64,000 nt of DNA, taken from assembly GCA_030148605.1 (NCBI GenBank), contig JASBTD010000047.1:31873-95872 (forward strand), read 5' to 3'. Of the stretch, positions 1 through 7,966 are shown piece by piece. The DNA comes from Erythrobacter sp. Lineage in GTDB: Bacteria; Pseudomonadota; Alphaproteobacteria; Sphingomonadales; Sphingomonadaceae. The position numbers and the translations under genes are program-made. Within the stretch, counting starts at the first letter, position 1. Every line of letters starts with the position of its first letter. The notes beneath the pieces are model-generated. The model made no database searches, had not been told where the DNA came from, and saw nothing but the letters and a program-made list of their open reading frames with translations.

Positions 1-301
1 CAAGTTCAAGGGTGGCAAGGGCGTAGCAACAAATGCCGGGGTCAGCTTCGGGCTCGCATGGCCGATTGGCCTTGCCTATGCGCTGGTGTGGCTCAGCATC
101 CTGGCGATTTTCCGCATCTCCAGCCTAGCCGGAATGAGCGCGGTTGTGGCTGCGGCGGCTGCCGCGCCGCTGTTCGGCTTTCCCGAATATTTCCCGGTGC
201 TGGCGGCGATTGCGGGCCTGATCATCTATCTTCACCGCGAGAATATCGCGCGGCTGATGAAAGGCGAGGAGCCGAAGCTGGGCGGCAAGAAACAGTCGTG
301 A
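1..301 (+). CDS. plsY: Glycerol-3-phosphate acyltransferase PlsY, C-terminal part
   Basis: The window begins inside this gene; codons are read from base 2 and the TGA stop ends at 301. The visible part starts with the family signature FKGGKGVATNAG, followed by hydrophobic segments (AWPIGLAYALVWLS and two more helices) and a short basic cytoplasmic tail ending KLGGKKQS. PlsY is an inner-membrane enzyme that transfers an acyl group from acyl-phosphate to glycerol-3-phosphate, the first step of phospholipid synthesis. The glycine- and lysine-rich signature is the conserved phosphate-binding motif. It lies upstream of dprA in the same direction, separated by a hairpin repeat. The N-terminal half lies outside the window. 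Confidence 0.93.
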   Translation, partial: KFKGGKGVATNAGVSFGLAWPIGLAYALVWLSILAIFRISSLAGMSAVVAAAAAAPLFGFPEYFPVLAAIAGLIIYLHRENIARLMKGEEPKLGGKKQS

Positions 302-371
302 GCTCCCGCGAAGGCGGGAGCCTCCCTCCTTTCTGCACTGCTTTGCAAGAGGTCCCCGCCTGTGCGGGGAC
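302..371. repeat. REP-like double hairpin (GAAGGCGGG type)
   Basis: Two perfect hairpins lie between plsY and dprA: GCTCCCGC-gaag-GCGGGAGC type at 302-321 and GTCCCCGC-ctgt-GCGGGGAC at 352-371. A related pair occurs after ahcY (46010-46073). The second hairpin ends six bases before the dprA start codon, and its GGGGA is the only ribosome-site-like sequence there. It could act as a weak terminator or attenuator, or simply be a dispersed REP element. Confidence 0.75.
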
Positions 372-377
372 GCGCTG

Positions 378-1472
378 ATGGTGGAACTCTCCCAGTCCGA
401 AGCCTTCGCCCGTATCCGCTTGTTGCGGAGCCCCAATATTGGCCCGATCACTTACCGCCAGCTGCTGGCGCGGTTCGGCGATGCGCAGGCAGCGTTGGAG
501 GCGTTGCCCGATCTGGGCAAGCGTGGCGGGCGGCAGTATCGCGCAATCGCCGCTGAAATGATCGAGCGCGAGGTCGACGGCGTGCGGCGGGCGGGCGCGA
601 AATACCTGTTCCACGATCAGCCGGACTATCCGCCGCTCTTGGCTCAGCTGGACAGTGCGCCGCCAATCGTCACCTATCGTGGCGATGCGACGCTGGCGGC
701 CATGCCCTGCGTGGCGATGGTGGGCGCGCGCAATGCTTCCGCTGCTGCGGTGAAACTGGCGCGCGAATTCGCCTCCAAGCTTTCGAGCGCCGGCTTCACC
801 GTGGTCTCAGGTCTTGCTCGCGGGATCGACGGAGCGGCGCATGAAGGTGCGTTTCCGCGAACCATTGGCGTGATCGCGAGCGGGATCGATATTGCCTACC
901 CGCCGCAGCATGCGGAACTGCAGAAGCGGATTGCGAGCGATGGCCTGATCATCGCAGAGCAACCACCCGGCACCGAGCCCAAGGGCAGCCATTTCCCGAG
1001 CCGCAACCGCATCATCGCAGGGCTCGCGGCGGGTACGCTGGTGGTCGAGGCTGCGCCCAAGTCCGGCTCGCTGATCACCGCAAGGCTGGCGGGCGAAGCG
1101 GGCAGGGAAGTGATGGCAATCCCCGGCTCACCACTCGATGCACGCTCGCAAGGCTGCAACCACCTGATCCGCGAAGGCGCGGTACTGGTGCAATCGCCCG
1201 AGGATGTGGTTGAGCTGCTCAGCGGCTTCGACGGCACGCCGCGCTCCACCTTCCGCGAAGCCGTTTCCACTTTCGACTATGAGCCGGAGGAAATGGCTGA
1301 AGCCGAGCCTGCCGATATCGGTTCGCTGCTCACGACCGCACCTGTCGCGGTGGACGAGCTGATCCGCCAATCGGGCACCAGCGCGGCCTCGGTGCATATG
1401 GCGCTGCTTGAAATGGAGATCGGCGGCCAGCTGCAAAGGCATGCGGGAGGAAGGGTGAGTTTAGCCTCTTGA
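378..1472 (+). CDS. dprA: DNA-processing protein DprA
   Basis: A 364-residue protein of the DprA/Smf family. DprA loads RecA onto incoming single-stranded DNA during natural transformation and occurs widely even in bacteria not known to be competent. The central Rossmann-like SMF domain is clear: VGARNAS near residue 114, SGLARGIDGAAHEGA, IASGIDIAYPPQH, the SHFPSRNRIIAGL block and SGSLITARLA. The N-terminal 60 residues look like the helical SAM-like domain. The last 60 residues (LLTTAPVAVDELIRQSG onward) match the DprA winged-helix domain. The ATG at 378 follows a REP hairpin that supplies the probable GGGGA ribosome site. The next gene, topA, is 71 bases downstream, a common arrangement. Confidence 0.95.
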   Translation: MVELSQSEAFARIRLLRSPNIGPITYRQLLARFGDAQAALEALPDLGKRGGRQYRAIAAEMIEREVDGVRRAGAKYLFHDQPDYPPLLAQLDSAPPIVTYRGDATLAAMPCVAMVGARNASAAAVKLAREFASKLSSAGFTVVSGLARGIDGAAHEGAFPRTIGVIASGIDIAYPPQHAELQKRIASDGLIIAEQPPGTEPKGSHFPSRNRIIAGLAAGTLVVEAAPKSGSLITARLAGEAGREVMAIPGSPLDARSQGCNHLIREGAVLVQSPEDVVELLSGFDGTPRSTFREAVSTFDYEPEEMAEAEPADIGSLLTTAPVAVDELIRQSGTSAASVHMALLEMEIGGQLQRHAGGRVSLAS

Positions 1473-1498
1473 CGAATCCGCAGAACCGATCCCACCCT

Positions 1499-1524
1499 CG
1501 CGCGTACGTACACGTATACGCGTA
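1499..1524. other. 26-bp alternating pyrimidine-purine tract upstream of topA
   Basis: From 1499 to 1524 every base alternates pyrimidine then purine (CG, TA and CA steps) without a break. The tract contains the inverted repeat CGCGTA (1501-1506) / TACGCG (1517-1522). It ends 19 bases before the topA start codon. Alternating sequences of this sort are the classical Z-DNA formers under negative supercoiling. The sequence is directly visible; any structural or regulatory role is inference. Confidence 0.7.
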
Positions 1525-1543
1525 AGGGGCACCCGAAACCGCA

Positions 1544-4069
1544 ATGCAGCTTGTTATCGTTGAATCGCCGGCCAAGGCGAAGACAATCGAAAAGTATCTC
1601 GGATCAGACTTCAAGGTTCTGGCCAGCTACGGCCATGTCCGCGACCTGCCGCCCAAGGATGGCAGCGTGCGCCCGGACGAGGATTTCGCGATGGACTGGG
1701 AGCTCTATCGTGACAAGCAGAAACGCTTCAAGGAAATCGCCGATGCGGCGAAGGATGCTTCGCGGCTAGTGCTGGCGACTGACCCTGATCGCGAGGGCGA
1801 GGCGATCAGCTGGCACGTTCAGGAGCTGCTGAAGAAGCGCAAGGCGCTGCCCGCCAAGGTCGACCGGGTCACTTTCAACGCGATCACCAAGAATGCGGTG
1901 ACAGAGGCGATGAAGAGCCCGCGCGAGCTCGACCAGCCGCTGATCGATGCCTATCTGGCGCGGCGCGCGCTCGATTACCTGTTCGGTTTCACGCTGTCGC
2001 CCGTGCTGTGGCGCAAGCTGCCCGGCGCGAAGAGTGCAGGGCGCGTGCAATCGGTTGCGCTCCGGCTGATCGTTGATCGCGAGCGCGAGATCGAGGCGTT
2101 CAAGGCGGACGAATACTGGTCCATCGTCGCTAAACTCGAGCAAGACGGGACCGAGTTCGACGCGCGGCTGGTCAAGTTCGAAGGCAAGAAGCTCGACAAG
2201 CTGACGCTGGGCAATGAAGGCAGCGCACTGGCTGCGAAGGCCGCGGTCGAAGGCGCGCGCTTTACGGTCGAAGATATCGAAACCAAGCCGCTCAAGCGCA
2301 ATCCATCGCCGCCATTCACTACGTCTACCTTGCAGCAGGAGGCCGCGCGCAAGCTGGGCTTTTCCGCCAGCCACACGATGCGCTGTGCGCAGTCGCTTTA
2401 TGAGGCAGGCGCCATCACTTACATGCGTACTGACGGGGTGCAGATGGATGCAGGCGCGATCAACGCGCTGCGCGACGCGATCGGTGATCGCTATGACAAG
2501 GCCTATCTGCCCGAAAAGCCGCGTTTCTATGCGACCAAGGCGAAGAACGCTCAGGAAGCGCACGAAGCGATCCGCCCAACCGATTTCCGCCGCGATCACG
2601 CCGGATCAGGCGATGAAGCGAAGCTCTATGACCTGATCTTCAAGCGCGCGATGGCGAGCCAGATGGCGGCTGCGCAGCTGGAACGCACGACGGTGACCTT
2701 GCGCGATCCCAGCGGTCAGCATGAACTGCGCGCGACAGGGCAGGTGGTGAAATTCCCCGGTTTCTTTGCGGTCTATCAGGAAGGGTTCGACGATAAGTCG
2801 GAAGACGATGAAGAGGGCCTGCTGCCAGTCATCCGCAAAGGCGATTCACCGCTGAAGAAGGGTGTCGAAGCCAATCAGCATTTCACGCAGCCGCCGCCGC
2901 GCTTTTCCGAAGCTTCGCTGGTCAAGCGGCTGGAAGAGCTCGGCATCGGTCGCCCGTCAACCTATGCCTCGACGATCCAGACGCTGCGCGATCGTGATTA
3001 TGTGCGGATGGAGAAAAACCGTTTCTTTGCAGAGGAATCGGGGCGGTTGCTGACAGCATTTCTCGAGCGGTTTTTTCCCAATTATGTCGCTTACGAATTC
3101 ACCGCCGGAATGGAGGAAGAACTCGATACCGTTTCCGACGGGCGCGAGGCGTATAAGGAACTGCTTTCGAAGTTTTGGGCCGACTTCAAGCCCAAGGCGG
3201 ATGAAGTGATGGAGAAGCTGCCTTCGGAAGTTACCGAAGTGCTCGACGATTATCTTTCCGACTATCTTTTTCCGCCGCGCGAGGATGGTGCGGACCCGCG
3301 CATGTGCCCGATGTGCCGCGATGAAGGGCGCGAAGGCGGGCGGCTGGCGCTTCGCGGCGGCCGCTTTGGTGCCTTTGTGGCGTGCAACAACTATCCCGAG
3401 TGCAAATACACCCGCCGTTTCGCGCAGCCTGGCGGCGGCGGCGATGGCGGCGCTGAAGACGGCGTGATGGGCACCGATCCGGAAACAGGCGCAGAGGTTC
3501 ACCGCAAGACCGGCCGCTTTGGCCCCTATGTCGAAATGGAAGTCGACGGTGCGAAGAAGCGTGCATCGATCCCCAAGGATCTGGACGATTTCGATCTGGA
3601 GTGGGCGATCAAGCTGCTCGGGTTGCCGCGGATTGTCGGCGCGCATCCGGAAACCGGCAAGGAAATCGAAGCCGCGATCGGTCGCTACGGTCCCTATCTT
3701 CGCCACGATGGCAAATACGGCAAGCTGCAAAGCACGCGCGATGTATTCGAAGTGGGCATGAACGCGGCGGTCTCTATCCTGGCAGAAGCCGCCAATCGCA
3801 AGGGCGGCGGCGGGCGCGGCAAGGCAGAGCCGATCAAGGTGCTGGGTGCGCATCCCACCAGCGGGGGCGAGATCAAGGTAATGCCGGGCCGCTACGGCCC
3901 CTATGTCACCGATGGCAATGTCAACGCGACCATCCCCAAGGATGTGAAGCCCGAAGATGTTACCGAAGCGCAGGCGATCGAGCTGATCGATGCGCGCGCG
4001 GCGAAAGGTCCAGCGAAGAAAAAGCGCAAGAAATCAACCGCGAAGAAGAAACCGGCAAGCGCAAAGTAA
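1544..4069 (+). CDS. topA: DNA topoisomerase I
   Basis: An 841-residue type IA topoisomerase, which relaxes negative supercoils through a covalent 5'-phosphotyrosine intermediate. The Toprim domain is at the N-terminus with Glu7 (VESPAKAK) and the acidic triad Asp80/Asp82/Glu84 in ATDPDREGE. The catalytic Tyr is residue 293 in ITYMRTDG. After the core there is one zinc-ribbon-like CxxC...CxxxxxC block (CPMCRDEG ... CNNYPECKY, about residues 587-625), then three related C-terminal repeats with GRYGPY/GRFGPY cores, and a lysine-rich tail after residue 820. This is the usual alphaproteobacterial layout and length. The start at 1544 gives the family's standard MxLVIVESPAKAK beginning; the nearest purine-rich ribosome site (AAGGGG, 1524-1529) is rather distant. 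Confidence 0.97.
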   Translation: MQLVIVESPAKAKTIEKYLGSDFKVLASYGHVRDLPPKDGSVRPDEDFAMDWELYRDKQKRFKEIADAAKDASRLVLATDPDREGEAISWHVQELLKKRKALPAKVDRVTFNAITKNAVTEAMKSPRELDQPLIDAYLARRALDYLFGFTLSPVLWRKLPGAKSAGRVQSVALRLIVDREREIEAFKADEYWSIVAKLEQDGTEFDARLVKFEGKKLDKLTLGNEGSALAAKAAVEGARFTVEDIETKPLKRNPSPPFTTSTLQQEAARKLGFSASHTMRCAQSLYEAGAITYMRTDGVQMDAGAINALRDAIGDRYDKAYLPEKPRFYATKAKNAQEAHEAIRPTDFRRDHAGSGDEAKLYDLIFKRAMASQMAAAQLERTTVTLRDPSGQHELRATGQVVKFPGFFAVYQEGFDDKSEDDEEGLLPVIRKGDSPLKKGVEANQHFTQPPPRFSEASLVKRLEELGIGRPSTYASTIQTLRDRDYVRMEKNRFFAEESGRLLTAFLERFFPNYVAYEFTAGMEEELDTVSDGREAYKELLSKFWADFKPKADEVMEKLPSEVTEVLDDYLSDYLFPPREDGADPRMCPMCRDEGREGGRLALRGGRFGAFVACNNYPECKYTRRFAQPGGGGDGGAEDGVMGTDPETGAEVHRKTGRFGPYVEMEVDGAKKRASIPKDLDDFDLEWAIKLLGLPRIVGAHPETGKEIEAAIGRYGPYLRHDGKYGKLQSTRDVFEVGMNAAVSILAEAANRKGGGGRGKAEPIKVLGAHPTSGGEIKVMPGRYGPYVTDGNVNATIPKDVKPEDVTEAQAIELIDARAAKGPAKKKRKKSTAKKKPASAK

Positions 4070-4161
4070 CCAATTCGCGCTGCGCTTTGTTCACTGCAGC
4101 TCGTTCGTAAATCATCAAGACTTGCACGTTAGGTGTTGGCCCTCAACCAGGGTTTGCACGC

Positions 4162-4434
4162 GTGATCGAGATCGAAGTCCAGAACGAAACGCATCAGACG
4201 CAGTCGCGGCTGCGCTTTGCCGCTGTGCCGCGCATCGGCGAGGGCTTGCGTCTGCGCGAGCCGGACGGAATCTGGGCCAGCTATGACGTGCTGGATGTGT
4301 GGTATCAGAAGGCCGAATATGGCGATGTCTGGATCCCGTATCTGCATGTGCGCATGACACCCGGCGAAGTTACTTCGAACCATCCCAAGCATGGTTACGA
4401 CGCAGAAGGGGAGTTCGCGCCATTCAAAATCTGA
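4162..4434 (+). CDS. Small conserved-looking protein of unknown function
   Basis: A 90-residue soluble protein that I do not recognise. It begins with a strand-rich region (IEIEVQNETHQTQ, LRFAAVPRIGEGLRL) and has a Trp/Tyr-rich middle (DVWYQKAEYGDVWIPYLHV). There is no signal peptide or membrane segment. Codon use matches its neighbours and it ends 59 bases before the start chosen for the downstream receiver protein, on the same strand, so co-transcription is likely. The composition suggests a small beta-barrel-like fold, but that is only an impression. Confidence 0.6.
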   Translation: MIEIEVQNETHQTQSRLRFAAVPRIGEGLRLREPDGIWASYDVLDVWYQKAEYGDVWIPYLHVRMTPGEVTSNHPKHGYDAEGEFAPFKI

Positions 4435-4493
4435 TCAAGCGAACCACCGGCCCGCAAGCCGCGAAGGGAGAGCAGCTTCTCGATGGCCAGACC

Positions 4494-5003
4494 ATGGCAG
4501 AGAAGCTTGCTGCAGCACGCGAAGGTGAAACTGCGCGCGCACCGGCGGAACAGACGGAAGACCGCGAGCTTGATACTGACGCGATCGTACGCGCGGCAAA
4601 GGCCATGCGCGATGTGCATGAAACGCGCGCCGCAAAGCCTCGCATCTGCCTGGTGGTTGATGACAGCCGCGTGATCCGCAAGGTTGCCAGCAAGATCGCG
4701 GCGAAGATGGGTTATCAGGTTATCGAAGCCGAGAATGGCGAAGAGGCTTTGGCGCAGTGCAAGCGGGCGATGCCTGATCTGGTGCTGACTGACTGGCAAA
4801 TGCCGGAAATGGACGGGCCTGAATTCGTCAACGCCTTGCGTGCCATTCCCACTCCGCATCCGCCGAAGGTGGTGTTCTGCACCTCGAAAGGCGCAGCGAC
4901 GGATATTCATGAGGCGATTGCGGCGGGTGCCGATGACTATATCGTCAAACCGTTTGACGAGATGGCGCTGGCTGGAAAGCTGAAATCGATCGGCGCGAGC
5001 TAG
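4494..5003 (+). CDS. CheY-like single-domain response regulator
   Basis: About 169 residues: a 45-residue charged N-terminal extension and then one receiver domain with no output domain. The acidic pocket is Asp56/Asp57 (VVDDSRV), the phospho-acceptor is Asp100 (LTDWQMPEMDG), and the conserved Lys lies in YIVKPFDE. Proteins of this type carry phosphoryl groups to motility, stress or cell-cycle targets; no partner kinase is adjacent. Start choice is uncertain. The frame stays open far upstream, overlapping the preceding gene. ATG 4494 is chosen because it avoids that overlap; ATG 4605 would also preserve the whole receiver. Confidence 0.85.
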   Translation: MAEKLAAAREGETARAPAEQTEDRELDTDAIVRAAKAMRDVHETRAAKPRICLVVDDSRVIRKVASKIAAKMGYQVIEAENGEEALAQCKRAMPDLVLTDWQMPEMDGPEFVNALRAIPTPHPPKVVFCTSKGAATDIHEAIAAGADDYIVKPFDEMALAGKLKSIGAS

Positions 5004-5015
5004 CCAGCGGCGGCA

Positions 5016-6269
5016 TCACACCCGCAAATATCCGATCACTAGGCTGGCTGTGAGCGCAACCATGCTTGCCGCAAGTGCGATCGCTGCCTGTTTCGCGGCT
5101 GTTCGCCCGTAGGTGATCGTCACCCCCAGCTTCACCGCCATATTGGCAAGGATCGTGCCCGCGATTGCCAGCGCCGCAAGCTCGGGCGCGATTATGCCAG
5201 GCTCCAGCCCACCTGCCGTCACAATCGACGCGTCGACATCCATGCTGCCCATCAGGAACAGCAACACGGCAATGCCTTGCTCGCCAAAGCTGTCTTGTGC
5301 CCAGCGCGCGGCGACCGCTGCAATCGCGACAAAGGCGACGAAGCCGAAGGCAGGAAGCAAGGCAATCGGGTTGCCGGGCGGAGCAGGGCCGGTGCTGTGT
5401 TCCGACTTGCGATAGAGCCAGTAGCTCACAGCAAACCCCACGATCAGTGCCGGCGCAACCAGCACCACGAAGGGCGCCAGCAGCGGCGTCGCGATCAGCG
5501 CGACCAGCACGATCACCCGCAAATACATCACCGCTGTGGCGAGCGCGATCCCGGCATTTTCCGCTCCGCCGCCCTGGCCCGAACCAAGCCGTTGGGAGAG
5601 TGATTGCGTCACCGCAGTCGAGCTGTAAGCGCCGCCGATGATTGCCGTCGCGATGGTGCCGCGTTTAGCGCCGAAAATCCGGTTGGCGACATAGCCGAGG
5701 AAGGAAAAGCCGGTAACGATCACCACCACGAACCATAGCGTCTGCGGCTCCCACGCATCGTATGGCCCGAACCGGCCTTCCGGCAGGAAAGGGAACACCG
5801 CCAGCGCGATCACGGCATAGCGCGCGAAGGCCTTTACATCGGCTTCATCAAGCGCGCTGATCAGGCTGTGCAGCTCGGCCCGCAAGGCCAGGATCAGCGT
5901 GACCACCGCACCACCGGCCACAGCCAGCGCGGGCTCTCCGCTGCCACCCAGAAAACCCAGTGCGAGTGTGACGATGGCGGCGATTGGCGAAGTCGCGTCA
6001 ACCAGCCCGTCTGCCTTCATGGTCTGCCAATAGCCAAGCCCGATAATTGCAGCCGCGCCGATCACGACAGCGCTGGCGATAATCTGGTATTCCATCGCGC
6101 CGAGCAGGCCGGCAAGCCCTGCAACAAAGCCCAGCAGGCTGAAGGTCCGCACACCCGCGACCCGCATGCCTTCGCGCGCACCGCGCAATTGCCATCCGCG
6201 CTCGACACCTACCAAGAGGCCGACCGCAAGCGCGGATCCAAGCTGCAGGAGAAGGTCGGTCGAGGGCAT
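5016..6269 (-). CDS. MgtC/SapB-DUF4010 family integral membrane protein
   Basis: A 417-residue, very hydrophobic protein with about a dozen predicted membrane segments. The N-terminal third resembles the MgtC/SapB domain (GLLVGVERGWQLR, GVRTFSLLGFVAGL). The remainder matches the DUF4010 region (SFLGYVANRIFGAKRG, GGAYSSTAVTQSLSQR, LLFLMGSMDVDASIVTAGG). The family is associated with magnesium limitation or membrane stress, but the transported substrate, if any, is not established. The gene lies 26 bases downstream of era on the same strand and may be read through from the lepB-rnc-era operon. It is convergent with the response regulator (12-base gap). Confidence 0.88.
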   Translation of the reverse strand: MPSTDLLLQLGSALAVGLLVGVERGWQLRGAREGMRVAGVRTFSLLGFVAGLAGLLGAMEYQIIASAVVIGAAAIIGLGYWQTMKADGLVDATSPIAAIVTLALGFLGGSGEPALAVAGGAVVTLILALRAELHSLISALDEADVKAFARYAVIALAVFPFLPEGRFGPYDAWEPQTLWFVVVIVTGFSFLGYVANRIFGAKRGTIATAIIGGAYSSTAVTQSLSQRLGSGQGGGAENAGIALATAVMYLRVIVLVALIATPLLAPFVVLVAPALIVGFAVSYWLYRKSEHSTGPAPPGNPIALLPAFGFVAFVAIAAVAARWAQDSFGEQGIAVLLFLMGSMDVDASIVTAGGLEPGIIAPELAALAIAGTILANMAVKLGVTITYGRTAAKQAAIALAASMVALTASLVIGYLRV

Positions 6270-6295
6270 ATGCGAACTATCTCACATGTTTGCCT

Positions 6296-7198
6296 TCACC
6301 GCACCCAATCGAGCCCGATTTCTTCGAAAATTTCCTTGTCCTCGTCCCATTTCTCGCTGACTTTCACGTGCAGGAACAAGTGGACTTTCACGCCCAGCAT
6401 TTCGGACAGTTCCTTGCGGGCGGCCTCGCCAATCGCCTTGATCTTGGACCCTCCTTTGCCGAGCACGATGGGGCGCTGTGTCTCGCGCCCGACAACGATC
6501 TGCTGGTGGATTTCCACGCTGCCATCCGGGCGATGTTGATAGCTTTCAGGGCGCACGGCGGAATCATAGGGAAGCTCCTCGTGCAATTGGCGGTATAGCT
6601 GTTCGCGAGTGACTTCGGCGGCGAGCAGGCGCTCGCTTGCGTCAGACACCTGATCTTCGGGATAATGCCATGGTCCTTCGGGCATGAGCGCGGCCAGCGC
6701 GGCCTTCATTTCCGGCACGCCGTCGCCCGTCAGTGCAGAGACGAAGAACACGTCAGCAAAATCGACCTTGGCTGACAATTCCTGCGCCAGCGCCAGCAGT
6801 GGTTCCTTTTTCGCCACATCAACCTTGTTGAGCACCAGTATCTTGCGCTCAGGCCGCTTTTCCAACGCTTCCAGCAGCGGTTCAAGCTCATGCCGGCGCT
6901 GCTTGACCGGATCGACCAACAGCAGCACCGCATCGGCCGCCTCGGCACCTTCCCATGCTGCGCTCACCATCGCGCGATCGAGCTTGCGGCGCGGCGCGAA
7001 AATGCCCGGCGTATCGACCAGGATCATCTGCACATTATCATGCAGCGCGATACCCAGCATGCGCGCGCGGGTGGTCTGCGCCTTGGGGCTGGTGATCGCG
7101 ACCTTTTGCCCCACCAGCTGGTTCACCAGCGTGCTTTTGCCGGCATTGGGCGCGCCGATGACAGCGACGACACCACATCTTTGAGAATCGTCAGACAT
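6296..7198 (-). CDS. era: GTPase Era
   Basis: A 300-residue Era GTPase, which binds 16S rRNA and helps 30S subunit maturation. GTPase motifs: G1 GAPNAGKST at residues 15-23, G3 DTPG, G4 NKVD. The C-terminal KH domain carries the typical GKGGSKIKAIGEAAR sequence. The start is taken at 7198 (MSDDSQ). The frame stays open to 7261, but that extension is encoded by a REP-like repeat (residues SFDRLRMNGDF), so it is unlikely to be native. The gene belongs to the conserved lepB-rnc-era order, separated from rnc by the repeat at 7206-7275. Confidence 0.96.
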   Translation of the reverse strand: MSDDSQRCGVVAVIGAPNAGKSTLVNQLVGQKVAITSPKAQTTRARMLGIALHDNVQMILVDTPGIFAPRRKLDRAMVSAAWEGAEAADAVLLLVDPVKQRRHELEPLLEALEKRPERKILVLNKVDVAKKEPLLALAQELSAKVDFADVFFVSALTGDGVPEMKAALAALMPEGPWHYPEDQVSDASERLLAAEVTREQLYRQLHEELPYDSAVRPESYQHRPDGSVEIHQQIVVGRETQRPIVLGKGGSKIKAIGEAARKELSEMLGVKVHLFLHVKVSEKWDEDKEIFEEIGLDWVR

Positions 7199-7205
7199 AA
7201 AATCC

Positions 7206-7275
7206 CCGTTCATCCTGAGCCTGTCGAAGGATGTGGTTTCTGGTTGCACGTACTTCGACAAGCTCAGTACGAACT
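7206..7275. repeat. REP-like inverted repeat (CTGAGCxTGTCGAAGG type)
   Basis: Left arm GTTCATCCTGAGCCTGTCG (from 7208) and right arm ACTTCGACAAGCTCAGTACG (from 7252) form an imperfect inverted repeat of about 24 bases per arm. It sits in the 96-base space between rnc and era, inside an operon. The same family occurs at 21907-21984, and one arm of it is embedded in the epimerase gene at 21593-21632. Confidence 0.8.
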
Positions 7276-7294
7276 GTGTTGATTGATACTCGTG

Positions 7295-7966
7295 TCACGC
7301 AAATTGCTCCATAAAGGCGGCGGCGGCGAGCCGTTCTGCCTCTTGCTTGCTGGTGGCGGTGGCTTCTGCCTCGCCGACATTCTTCACAGTTACGCGCACG
7401 GTAAAGCGTGCCGCATGGTCCGGCCCTTCGCGATTGACCAGCTCGTATTCGGGCGGCTTGCGCTGGTTGCCTGCGGCCCATTCCTGCAGCGCGCTCTTGG
7501 GATGTTTCACCTTGCCGACTCCGCCCGCAAACTCGCGCTCCCACCAGGTCCGGATCAGGTCGCGCGTTGCAGCAAAGCCGAAGTCGAGGAAATGCGCGCC
7601 GAGCAGCGCCTCCATCACATCGCCCAGAATATTGGTGTTTTCGCGCGCGCCATCATCGCGGGCCTGTTTGCCGAGCAGGATGTGTTCCGGCAGGCCGATC
7701 TGCGTGGCGACGCGGGCGCAGGTCTGGCGGCTGACCAGCGCATTGAGGCGCTGCGACAGCTTGCCTTCAGCCGCTTCGCTGGTTTCGAACAGCCAGTCTG
7801 CCATGGCGAGGCCAAGCACGCGGTCGCCAAGGAACTCGAGCCGCTCGTAATTCACATCGGCCGCCATGCTGCCGTGCGTTAGCGCGGCGAGCCAGCGATG
7901 CTCGTCATCCGGTGCAATGCCCAGCGTGCCGAGCCATTCGCGGGTATCGGGGGCCAGCTCGCTCAC
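7295..7966 (-). CDS. rnc: Ribonuclease III
   Basis: A 223-residue RNase III, a double-strand-specific endoribonuclease for rRNA and mRNA processing. The catalytic signature is NYERLEFLGDRVLGL, with the second acidic cluster in NILGDVMEALLGA. A C-terminal double-stranded RNA-binding domain follows (PKSALQEWA ... ATSKQEAERLAAAAFME). The start is the GTG at 7966, which overlaps the lepB stop by four bases (GTGA), implying translational coupling. A longer frame reaches 8050 but would lie wholly inside lepB. Order lepB-rnc-era is conserved in many proteobacteria. Confidence 0.96.
   Translation of the reverse strand: MSELAPDTREWLGTLGIAPDDEHRWLAALTHGSMAADVNYERLEFLGDRVLGLAMADWLFETSEAAEGKLSQRLNALVSRQTCARVATQIGLPEHILLGKQARDDGARENTNILGDVMEALLGAHFLDFGFAATRDLIRTWWEREFAGGVGKVKHPKSALQEWAAGNQRKPPEYELVNREGPDHAARFTVRVTVKNVGEAEATATSKQEAERLAAAAFMEQFA

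Noticed and set aside
302..371. CRISPR-like repeats
   Set aside because: The repeats here and elsewhere are isolated hairpin pairs with no regular spacers and no cas genes in the window.
2957..3853. Long minus-strand open frames inside topA and other GC-rich genes
   Set aside because: They are shadows of strongly supported plus-strand genes: high GC at third positions keeps the opposite frames open, and the translations are Arg/His-rich without motifs.
7199..7261. N-terminal extension of Era
   Set aside because: It is translated from the REP-like repeat and lacks homology to Era; MSDDSQ at 7198 is the normal start. Kept only as a remark.
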